Part shown: in pieces, positions 1 to 5,135 of the stretch | Layout: every line of letters starts with the position of its first letter | Numbering within the stretch: the stretch's first letter is position 1 | NCBI GenBank assembly: GCA_947464885.1 | Contig: CANHYZ010000186.1 | Span: 1-5,135 of the forward strand | Length of the DNA: 5,135 nucleotides | Source: Flavobacteriales bacterium | GTDB taxonomy: Bacteria; Bacteroidota; Bacteroidia; Flavobacteriales_D; Sanyastnellaceae | Reading direction: 5' to 3' | The notes under the pieces: model-generated | The model's database searches: none | Seen by the model: the letters and a program-made list of their open reading frames with translations, nothing else | What the model was told of the DNA's origin: nothing | Program-made: the position numbers and the translations under genes

Positions 1-424
1 CCGCTTCAAACCCTTCGGCTACCACGGCGTCGCATCCGGCTTCCTGTGCCTTTAACGCGAACTTGGCGCTGCTCACCACATGCACAACTTGTATCCCGTG
101 TTCTTTGAAAACAGGTGTGTAGGTTTTGGGGTTACCGGCTGAGGAGAAGACAATCTTGACACCCTCCTCTATGATAATCGAAATATGATCGGCTATCTGA
201 GGATAGAGCAAAGGCAAATTCACACCGAACGGCTTATCCGTCGCGGCTTTGGTCTTGCGAATCTGCTCGCGCAGCACATCGGGATACATGGAGCCTGATC
301 CCAACAAACCCAGTCCGCCGGCATTGCTCACCGCCGAGGCCAATTCCCAACCTGAGCACCAGATCATTCCGGCCTGAATAATGGGATGCTCGATTCCAAA
401 TAACTCCGTAATACGTGTTTTCAT
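1..424 (-). CDS. Nitronate monooxygenase family flavoprotein (partial, N-terminal part)
   Basis: This is the first 141 codons of a gene that runs off the left edge; the family is usually about 310-330 residues, so less than half is present. Seen: the protein begins MKTRITELFGIEHPIIQAGM, the standard opening of the FMN-dependent TIM-barrel family of nitronate monooxygenases (formerly 2-nitropropane dioxygenases). It continues with AGGLG at residues 35-39, KPFGVNLPLL at 64-73, FSSAGNPKT at 93-101 and VVAEGFEA at 134-141. In the family, VVAEGxEA is followed by GGH, where the His is catalytic, so the cut falls just before the active-site residue. Family members oxidise alkyl nitronates using FMN and oxygen, in the cytoplasm. 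The start at 424 fits the family N-terminus exactly; the next Met, residue 20, would remove the first strand. No Shine-Dalgarno is visible. The related enoyl-ACP reductase FabK shares the fold and cannot be fully excluded from a fragment. Confidence 0.9.
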   Translation of the reverse strand, partial: MKTRITELFGIEHPIIQAGMIWCSGWELASAVSNAGGLGLLGSGSMYPDVLREQIRKTKAATDKPFGVNLPLLYPQIADHISIIIEEGVKIVFSSAGNPKTYTPVFKEHGIQVVHVVSSAKFALKAQEAGCDAVVAEGFEA

Positions 425-430
425 ACGAAC

Positions 431-459
431 CAAAAGTAAGACAAGGCAACGCCCGCAAA
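431..459 (-). promoter_or_regulatory. Candidate Bacteroidota-type promoter, possibly leaderless, for the nitronate monooxygenase gene
   Basis: Read on the minus strand, TTTG (459-456) is followed after 17 bases by TACTTTTG (438-431). This is a full match to the Bacteroidota sigma-factor consensus TTTG / TAnnTTTG with acceptable spacing. The last base of the -7 element lies only 6 bases before the ATG at 424. Transcription would therefore start within a few bases of the start codon, giving a leaderless or nearly leaderless mRNA. The match is seen; promoter activity is inferred. Confidence 0.45.
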
Positions 460-489
460 CGAAACCTAGCCGGTTACAAACCGTAAATG

Positions 490-531
490 ATTCATGGAAA
501 AATAATTTTCAATTATGGAAAAATGATTTTA
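490..531. repeat. Two tandem 21-base copies in the divergent promoter region
   Basis: Two adjacent 21-base units, 490-510 and 511-531, agree at 17 of 21 positions. The shared core is ATGGAAAAAT(A/G)ATTTT, at 494-509 and 515-530, with one mismatch in 16 bases. Start-to-start distance is 21 bases, close to two DNA helical turns, so the cores face the same side of the helix. The units end 38 bases before the start codon of the outer-membrane protein gene at 570. They could be paired operator sites or simply an AT-rich local duplication; nothing here identifies a binding protein. I found no good TTG / TAnnTTTG pair for the 570 gene; TACATTAG at 530-537 is a one-mismatch -7 element without a partner box. 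Confidence 0.55.
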
Positions 532-569
532 CATTAGCGGCTTGGCAGCTAGAGCCTTAATTATCCAAC

Positions 570-1661
570 ATGAAGAAATATTTACTCATCCTTTTGCTCT
601 TTGCCTCAGTTTCTGCATCGGCCCAGTACCAATGGGACTACGGTGTGAAATTGGGAGCTGCAAACTATCTGGGTGATATCGGCGGAAAAGAACAGCAACG
701 TAAAGACTATTTTTGGGATATGCACCTTGGCCAGACCCGCTATGCGGTTGGTGTTTTCGGTCGATACAAATTTTCGAAGCGCTTTGCGGTCTCCGCCGGC
801 GCTGACCATCTGCTGATTCAAGACGCTGACATTTACACAACGTACATTCCTCGCCGCACACGCAACCTGAATTTCCGAAATCGTATGTTCGAGTTGTCGG
901 GTCGCGCTGAATTCACGCTGTGGTACGACAACGACGTGGGTAACCGCGGTTTCTATAATCCGGATTACAAGCTTTACGCATTCGCCGGACTTGCTGCATA
1001 CTACAGCAACCCGCAAGCACGCCTCGTTTATGACCCCGCTGAAAGCGAATTAGCGGCAAGCCTTGGTGGAGATACCGCACGCCTGCAACCGGGAGATTAT
1101 GTCAACGAAATCTGGTATAGCCTGCGCCCGTATCGCACAGAAGGCGCTACCTACAGCAACTTTGGTATAGCCATTCCAATGGGTATTGGAATGTATTTCA
1201 CCTTCAGCAAGTCTTGGCGTTTCGGCTGGGAAATCTGTTGGAGAAAAACATTCTCCGATTACTTGGATGATGTGTCGACTTACTACAATAAACCATCGCC
1301 GGATAACTCAGGAACTTACGATTTAGCATTGGCGTTGCAATCGCAGACTTACCAAGCGTTGCTCGATGAGCAAAATGCATTGCTGCGCTTTGAAGAAGGC
1401 AATCCTATTTATGAGGACGTTTTCCCGTCTATGTCGCTGAACGACTTCCGCTACCAGCCCGGAAATGAGGTCACGGAAGATGCTTTCCAATCAACCCGCG
1501 GTCTGCATGATCCTGCGAACCCATTGGCCCGCAAAGACAACTACATCACCTCCCAAGTGGTGATTACCAAGTTGATTCGCGGCCGTTCTAAATTCTACAA
1601 GAGCAAGTACAGCTGGGTTAAAAACAGAGCAACCGTGCGTCGCTCACGTGCTAAGTTCTAA
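570..1661 (+). CDS. DUF6089-type outer-membrane beta-barrel protein
   Basis: This is a complete 363-residue exported protein of unknown specific function. Residues 1-18 form a classical signal peptide (MKK, then a Leu/Ile core, then SASA) with likely cleavage before Q19. The mature part opens with YGVKLGAANYLGDIGG (24-39). NLNFRNRMFEL (99-109) and a Gly/aromatic-rich stretch, GIAIPMGIGMYFTF at 199-212, follow, then RKTFSDYLDDVSTYY at 225-239. These alternating aromatic and polar strands and motifs resemble the Bacteroidota DUF6089 / outer-membrane beta-barrel family; I recognise this from memory, without a search. Residues 240-333 look like a long hydrophilic loop or extra segment. The last 24 residues carry nine Lys/Arg and end RRSRAKF. 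The start at 570 gives the signal peptide directly; there is no Shine-Dalgarno, only an AT-rich leader. It is transcribed alone, diverging from the flavoprotein gene, and is closed by a strong terminator. Its place is probably the outer membrane; a periplasmic or structural role is not excluded. Confidence 0.85.
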   Translation: MKKYLLILLLFASVSASAQYQWDYGVKLGAANYLGDIGGKEQQRKDYFWDMHLGQTRYAVGVFGRYKFSKRFAVSAGADHLLIQDADIYTTYIPRRTRNLNFRNRMFELSGRAEFTLWYDNDVGNRGFYNPDYKLYAFAGLAAYYSNPQARLVYDPAESELAASLGGDTARLQPGDYVNEIWYSLRPYRTEGATYSNFGIAIPMGIGMYFTFSKSWRFGWEICWRKTFSDYLDDVSTYYNKPSPDNSGTYDLALALQSQTYQALLDEQNALLRFEEGNPIYEDVFPSMSLNDFRYQPGNEVTEDAFQSTRGLHDPANPLARKDNYITSQVVITKLIRGRSKFYKSKYSWVKNRATVRRSRAKF

Positions 1662-1681
1662 TCCACTTACATACCTTTTTG

Positions 1682-1707
1682 AAAAGCGGCTCTCGGGCCG
1701 CTTTTTT
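1682..1707 (+). terminator. Rho-independent terminator after the barrel protein gene
   Basis: AAAAGCGGC (1682-1690) pairs perfectly with GCCGCTTTT (1697-1705) around a 6-base loop, followed directly by T residues to 1707. It begins 20 bases after the stop codon at 1659-1661. Because the stem starts with an A run, the reverse strand also reads stem plus TTTT, so it may weakly stop transcripts arriving from the convergent glycosyltransferase gene. I see no separate terminator between 1708 and 1871 for that gene. Confidence 0.88.
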
Positions 1708-1735
1708 GTACTACGAATTCTAGAGAGCCATAAGC

Positions 1736-1801
1736 CACGAATGCACGAATGAGAAGAGGCTACGAAATCACGAATGAGAAGAGGTTACGAATGCACGAAT
1801 G
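1736..1801. repeat. CACGAATG repeat cluster with 25-base period
   Basis: The octamer CACGAATG occurs at 1736-1743, 1744-1751, 1769-1776 and 1794-1801. The last three are exactly 25 bases apart, and between them the units share CACGAATGAGAAGAGG followed by (C/T)TACGAA. The 25-base period is not a multiple of three and no credible ORF crosses it. ATAAGCC occurs just before the cluster (1730-1736) and just after it (1811-1817). It lies in the convergent gap between the terminator and the glycosyltransferase stop codon. CACGAAT-rich intergenic repeats recur, from memory, in a number of bacterial genomes, so this may be one locus of a dispersed family. With only four short copies and no uniform spacer it is not a CRISPR. 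The rest of the 1708-1871 gap shows nothing else I can name. Confidence 0.8.
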
Positions 1802-1871
1802 GGTAAGTGTATAAGCCTTGATGAAGAATGATCCTGACGATGTTGGTCGTTCAATCTTCGGGAATCGTTAA

Positions 1872-2621
1872 TTAGCGGGGAAGGTATTGTAGCAACTTCG
1901 ATAGGGGCTTTCGAATCAGCGTTAAGAAACCCGGCTGCAATCCATTCATTTTCCAGGCTAGTCGGTCCTCACGATTCGCTCTCCATCGGTTCTTAATGGT
2001 CACGTTGCTTTGACCACCGGCACGCATTTTTGTGATGACGCGCGGCAAGTAGGATACTTTGATGCCGTGCTTATGGATAAAGCGCAACATCAACTCGTAA
2101 TCTGCAGCAGAACGCAACTGCAACGAATACGTACCGTGTGCCTCATACATCGTTCGCTTCACAAAAAATGTCGGGTGTGGCGGCATCCAACCACGCATGA
2201 ATTGCCCATGGCGGTATTCACCCGATTTCCAGGTGCGCACCACGCGGGATGTCTCGTTGCGATCGACATATACTAAATCAGCATAGCACCCATCAGCACC
2301 TGCTGATTGCACCGTTTTCACGATATCACTGATGACATGAGCATCGGCGTAAAAATCATCGCTGTTCAAGATGCCGATAAGGTCGCCGGTTGCCAAGTGA
2401 ACACCCTTATTCATCGCATCGTAAATGCCTTTGTCGGGTTCAGATTGTATGGTGGCAATTTTATCCTTGTAGCGATTGACAATGGAGAGGGTATCGTCCT
2501 TTGAAGCACCATCGACAATGATGTATTCAATGTCAGGATAATCCTGTGCCAGCACGGATTGAATCGTGTCTTCTACAGTTTCAGCACTGTTGTATGTAAT
2601 GGTGATGATGGAAACCTTCAT
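1872..2621 (-). CDS. Family 2 glycosyltransferase (WcaA-like)
   Basis: This is a complete 249-residue enzyme that should transfer a sugar from a nucleotide-sugar donor to a growing surface polysaccharide or lipid-linked oligosaccharide on the cytoplasmic side of the membrane. Seen: a GT-A opening VSIITITYNSAETV (3-16), the nucleotide-binding VDGASKDDT (36-44), SEPDKGIYDAMNKG (60-73), and GDLIGILNSDD (79-89), whose SDD is the metal-binding DxD-type motif. PPHPTFF (147-153), the acceptor-side SAADYELMLR (171-180) and GGQSN near the C-terminus follow. These are hallmarks of short GT2 enzymes in colanic-acid-like and capsule loci. The length suits a single-domain soluble GT2 with no membrane segment. 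Its ATG overlaps the upstream acetyltransferase stop as ATGA, so the two are probably translated together. Donor, acceptor and linkage cannot be read from the sequence. Confidence 0.93.
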   Translation of the reverse strand: MKVSIITITYNSAETVEDTIQSVLAQDYPDIEYIIVDGASKDDTLSIVNRYKDKIATIQSEPDKGIYDAMNKGVHLATGDLIGILNSDDFYADAHVISDIVKTVQSAGADGCYADLVYVDRNETSRVVRTWKSGEYRHGQFMRGWMPPHPTFFVKRTMYEAHGTYSLQLRSAADYELMLRFIHKHGIKVSYLPRVITKMRAGGQSNVTIKNRWRANREDRLAWKMNGLQPGFLTLIRKPLSKLLQYLPR

Positions 2622-3181
2622 GATGCTATTACACGTTCTTTCACTTTCACTGCCGGATTTCCACTATAGATACCATAGGGCTCAAGTGTTTTCGTTGCTA
2701 TGCTTCCTACCGTAAGCACGGCATGCGAGCCCACGGTTATGCCGGGACAAACCGTGCTCTTCGCACCTATCCAGGAACCATTTTCAAGTGTAATTGCTCC
2801 GGTCATCAAATCAAAGGTTGACTTCGTGTAATTGTGATTTCCACATAGCAACAAGGCACCTTGAGAGACGCAGCAATTGGCACCAATGCGCACTTCATCC
2901 AGATTGTCGATCCATGCATCTTCCCCAATCCAGGAGTAATCACCAATGCTCAGCTTCCAGGGGTATTTGATGCGCACATGAGGCTTGATGACAACGCCGT
3001 TTCCCACGCGAGCGCCGAAGCTGCGAAGCAACCTAACCTTAAAACCGCTCAGGGGAAATGCACTTTCAAAAAACAACGCACTGACCAGATACCAAAGGAA
3101 TCGCTTCAAAGAACCTCCCGGTTTGTACCAGGAATTGTCGAAGCGTTTTAGATCAGTGGTGTTGCGACTTGGCGAACTCAT
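2618..3181 (-). CDS. wcaF: WcaF-type hexapeptide-repeat acetyltransferase
   Basis: This is a complete 187-residue left-handed beta-helix acyltransferase, probably moving acetyl from acetyl-CoA to a sugar hydroxyl of an exopolysaccharide unit. Seen: DLKRFDNSWYKPGGSLKR (10-27), the typical WcaF-family N-terminus, then a hydrophobic stretch at 28-46. Imperfect hexapeptide repeats follow, such as IGDYSWIGEDAWI (79-91) and VRIGANCCVSQGALL (97-111). CGNHNYT (113-119) contains H116, at the place of the catalytic His of the family. ENGSWIGAKSTVCPGITVGSHAVLTVGS (133-160) continues the helix and SGNPAVKVKER (173-183) is the usual C-terminal cap. The symbol denotes the family name; orthology with the Escherichia coli gene is not shown. 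It is the first gene of a two-gene unit and overlaps the glycosyltransferase start by four bases. The start at 3181 puts only nine residues before the conserved block. TTTCTTTG (3197-3190) is a one-mismatch -7 element but has no upstream TTG box. Confidence 0.93.
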   Translation of the reverse strand: MSSPSRNTTDLKRFDNSWYKPGGSLKRFLWYLVSALFFESAFPLSGFKVRLLRSFGARVGNGVVIKPHVRIKYPWKLSIGDYSWIGEDAWIDNLDEVRIGANCCVSQGALLLCGNHNYTKSTFDLMTGAITLENGSWIGAKSTVCPGITVGSHAVLTVGSIATKTLEPYGIYSGNPAVKVKERVIAS

Positions 3182-3211
3182 TTATCCAACAAAGAAAATC
3201 GAAAAACTTGG

Positions 3212-3239
3212 TTGTGCCGACATCTCACCCCTACATTCG
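3212..3239 (+). promoter_or_regulatory. Candidate Bacteroidota-type promoter for the propeller protein gene
   Basis: TTG at 3212-3214 is followed after 17 bases by TACATTCG at 3232-3239, matching seven of eight positions of TAnnTTTG. A second TTG lies at 3208-3210, giving a spacing of 21. A start a few bases downstream would leave a leader of about 20 bases before the ATG at 3267. It sits in the 85-base divergent gap shared with the acetyltransferase operon. Activity is inferred from position and consensus only. Confidence 0.35.
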
Positions 3240-3266
3240 TCGAATCCGACGGAAATCAAGCTTGCA

Positions 3267-5135
3267 ATGAAAAAATTCTTCCCTTTCCTACTCCTCGCTT
3301 TCACGCATTTCAGCCAATTGATGAGCCAGTCATCGGTTCTCAAAGTCCCTGATCATTTCAAAAACATGAATATGCGCAGCATTGGGCCGGCGGTGATGAG
3401 CGGCAGAGTAACCGCGATTGATGTAGATCCACTCAATGAAAACATCATGTATGTCGGAACCGCCAGCGGAGGCTTATGGAAGAGCGAAAGTGCGGGCATG
3501 ACATGGTCACCGCTTTTCGATGAGCAAGAAATCCTGGGAATAGGAGCTGTCTGCATCGACCCCGGCAACCACGATGTCATATGGGCCGGCACAGGCGAAG
3601 GAAATCCGCGCAATAGCCAAACCAGCGGAGCCGGTATCTTCAAAAGTCAAGATGCCGGAAAAACATGGACCAAAAGCGGTCTCGAAAAAACGTGGACCAT
3701 TCACCGCGTAATCGTTGATCCGCGCAATTCACAGCGTGTATTCGCCGGCGCTCATGGCAGCGCGTGGACGCCCAACAACGATCGCGGCGTCTATCGAACC
3801 GACGATGGCGGCGTTTCCTGGAAGCAAATTCTATTCGTCAACGACACAACAGGCTGTGCCGATTTGGTGATGGATCCTGCAAATCCTAACCGACTGCTCG
3901 CAGCGATGTATCAGTATGAACGAAAGCCCTATCATTTCACCTCCGGAGGAAAAGGCAGCGGGCTGCATATCACCGTCGACGGCGGAAATACGTGGACAAA
4001 ACTCACCGACAAACACGGATTGCCCGAGGGAGAGTGGGGACGCATAGGACTGGCATTTGCACCGGGCAACAGTAAAATCGTCTACGCACTGATTGAGTGC
4101 GCCAAGACCGCGCTTTACAAATCAACCGACGGTGGATTGACCTGGAACCTGGTAACGGATAAAGGCGTGGGCGACCGTCCCTTCTACTACCACGAGTTAT
4201 ACGTTGATCCCTCGAATGAAAACCATTTGATTTACTTGCATAGTACCGTCAGCGAGAGCATCGATGGTGGAAAAACATGGACCACGCTCCTACCCTACTA
4301 TGGCGTGCATCCCGATCACCATGCCTTCTGGTGGAGTGCGCAAAATCCCGAGTTCATGATTGAAGGCAATGACGGCGGATTGAATATTAGTCGTGATGGC
4401 GGGCGTAACTGGACCTTCGTCAACAACTTGCCGTTGGGGCAGTTCTATCATGTCGACATCGATATGCAAGTGCCTTACAATGTCTATGGCGGCATGCAGG
4501 ATAATGGCTCGTGGAAAGGTCCGGGGTATGTGTTTCATTCCGGCGGCATTCGCTCAGCTGATTGGCAAGAGTTGCTTTTCGGTGATGGCTTCGATGTGTT
4601 GCCCGACAGCCACAATCCACTTTACGCCTATGCCATGTCGCAGGGCGGGGAAGTGCACTACATCCAAACGGAGACCGGAAAAATGTCGTACGTGAAGCCC
4701 GTGCATCCGGATGGCACGCGACTGCGCTTCAACTGGAATGCGGCCATCGGTCGTGATCCATTTAACACAACCGGCGTTTACTTCGGATCGCAATTCGTGC
4801 ATCATTCCACCGACCATGGACTTTCGTGGACGATCATTTCTCCGGACCTGTCCACCAATGATTCACTTAAGCTCAAGGACCAGGATAAAACAGGTGGTAT
4901 CACCCCCGATGTGACGAACGCCGAAAACCATTGCACGATTCTATGCATCACAGCAAGTGAAAAAAATAATGGCGAACTCTGGGTGGGAACCGACGACGGA
5001 AACGTCCAACTCACGCGCGATGGCGGAGCTACCTGGACCAATCTTTCGCCTTCAATCAAAGGCCTTCCCAAAGGCGCTTGGATTCCACAAATTACCCTTG
5101 GCGCTAATGCCGGTGAAGCGTGGGTGGTGGTCAAC
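3267..5135 (+). CDS. Exported BNR/Asp-box beta-propeller protein, sortilin/Vps10-like (partial, C-terminus missing)
   Basis: The frame stays open for 623 codons to the right edge; such proteins commonly reach about 1000 residues, so a C-terminal part is missing. A signal peptide is visible at about residues 1-20 (MKKFFPFLLLAF, then a polar end), cleaved perhaps before Q21. SIGPAVMSGRVTAIDVDP (38-55) starts the first blade. Nine Asp-box motifs (S/T-x-D-x-G-x-T/S-W) begin at residues 73, 127, 178, 236, 286, 331, 375, 514 and 583. The first (SESAGMTW) has Ser in place of Asp. IEGNDGG lies at 365-371 and GQFYHVDID follows, as in the sortilin-Vps10 / WD40-YVTN-BNR-like proteins of Bacteroidota often labelled glycosyl hydrolase. 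Asp boxes are structural turns in propellers of sialidases, GH74 xyloglucanases and sortilins and do not prove enzyme activity; I cannot assign catalytic acids. It is probably secreted or surface-bound; whether a C-terminal type IX secretion signal exists lies beyond the window. The start is chosen because it gives the signal peptide; no Shine-Dalgarno is seen. Confidence 0.9.
   Translation, partial: MKKFFPFLLLAFTHFSQLMSQSSVLKVPDHFKNMNMRSIGPAVMSGRVTAIDVDPLNENIMYVGTASGGLWKSESAGMTWSPLFDEQEILGIGAVCIDPGNHDVIWAGTGEGNPRNSQTSGAGIFKSQDAGKTWTKSGLEKTWTIHRVIVDPRNSQRVFAGAHGSAWTPNNDRGVYRTDDGGVSWKQILFVNDTTGCADLVMDPANPNRLLAAMYQYERKPYHFTSGGKGSGLHITVDGGNTWTKLTDKHGLPEGEWGRIGLAFAPGNSKIVYALIECAKTALYKSTDGGLTWNLVTDKGVGDRPFYYHELYVDPSNENHLIYLHSTVSESIDGGKTWTTLLPYYGVHPDHHAFWWSAQNPEFMIEGNDGGLNISRDGGRNWTFVNNLPLGQFYHVDIDMQVPYNVYGGMQDNGSWKGPGYVFHSGGIRSADWQELLFGDGFDVLPDSHNPLYAYAMSQGGEVHYIQTETGKMSYVKPVHPDGTRLRFNWNAAIGRDPFNTTGVYFGSQFVHHSTDHGLSWTIISPDLSTNDSLKLKDQDKTGGITPDVTNAENHCTILCITASEKNNGELWVGTDDGNVQLTRDGGATWTNLSPSIKGLPKGAWIPQITLGANAGEAWVVVN

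Noticed and set aside
606..1016. 136-codon minus-strand ORF opposite the barrel protein gene
   Set aside because: It lies wholly inside a well-supported coding gene on the other strand, and its product has no recognisable motif or signal.
1715..1725. GAATTCTAGAG, resembling joined EcoRI and XbaI cloning sites
   Set aside because: It is eleven bases of ordinary sequence with no vector-like flank; a chance occurrence is the simpler explanation.
1736..1801. CRISPR array
   Set aside because: The repeats are too few and short, the spacing between the first two octamers differs, and the intervening sequence is itself repeated rather than unique spacer.
2010..3151. Plus-strand ORFs of 65-96 codons over the glycosyltransferase and acetyltransferase
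   Set aside because: They are antisense to two genes with clear conserved motifs and have no plausible product or start signal.
3190..3197. TTTCTTTG on the minus strand as a -7 element for the acetyltransferase operon
   Set aside because: It has one mismatch and no TTG box at 17-23 bases upstream, so it is too weak to list as a promoter.
4802..5134. 110-codon minus-strand ORF and other smaller ORFs opposite or out of frame within 3353-5134
   Set aside because: All overlap the continuous propeller reading frame with its nine Asp boxes; their translations are low-complexity shadows without family features.
3267..5135. Assignment of the propeller protein as a sialidase
   Set aside because: Asp boxes alone are structural, and I could not identify the sialidase FRIP-type motif or the arginine triad; only the propeller family is supported.

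Overview
The window looks like a stretch of a Bacteroidota chromosome of moderate GC. The evidence is a DUF6089-type outer-membrane barrel protein, a nitronate monooxygenase whose N-terminus resembles Bacteroidota members of its family, no convincing Shine-Dalgarno sequence before any start, and promoter candidates of the Bacteroidota TTG / TAnnTTTG kind. I cannot name a genus.

Layout, left to right. At 1-424 (minus) is the N-terminal 141 residues of a nitronate monooxygenase-type flavoprotein, cut by the left edge. A 145-base divergent intergenic region follows, holding a candidate promoter that reaches almost to the flavoprotein's start codon and two 21-base tandem copies upstream of the next gene. 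At 570-1661 (plus) is an exported, probably outer-membrane beta-barrel protein, followed by a strong intrinsic terminator at 1682-1707. A 164-base convergent gap (1708-1871) contains a small CACGAATG repeat cluster. At 1872-3181 (minus) are two translationally coupled genes: a WcaF-type hexapeptide-repeat acetyltransferase and then a family 2 glycosyltransferase, overlapping by ATGA. An 85-base divergent gap (3182-3266) leads into a large exported BNR/Asp-box (sortilin/Vps10-like) beta-propeller protein on the plus strand (3267-5135), cut by the right edge after 623 residues.

Functionally, only the acetyltransferase and glycosyltransferase clearly belong together: one adds and one modifies sugars in a surface polysaccharide or glycolipid. 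The barrel protein and the propeller protein are also envelope or secreted proteins but are separate transcription units. The flavoprotein is a metabolic or detoxification enzyme with no visible link to the rest. No RNA gene, CRISPR array, insertion sequence or phage module was seen. I found no convincing new system. The most unusual items are the non-coding structures: the 21-base tandem duplication, the 25-base-period repeat and the possible leaderless promoter.
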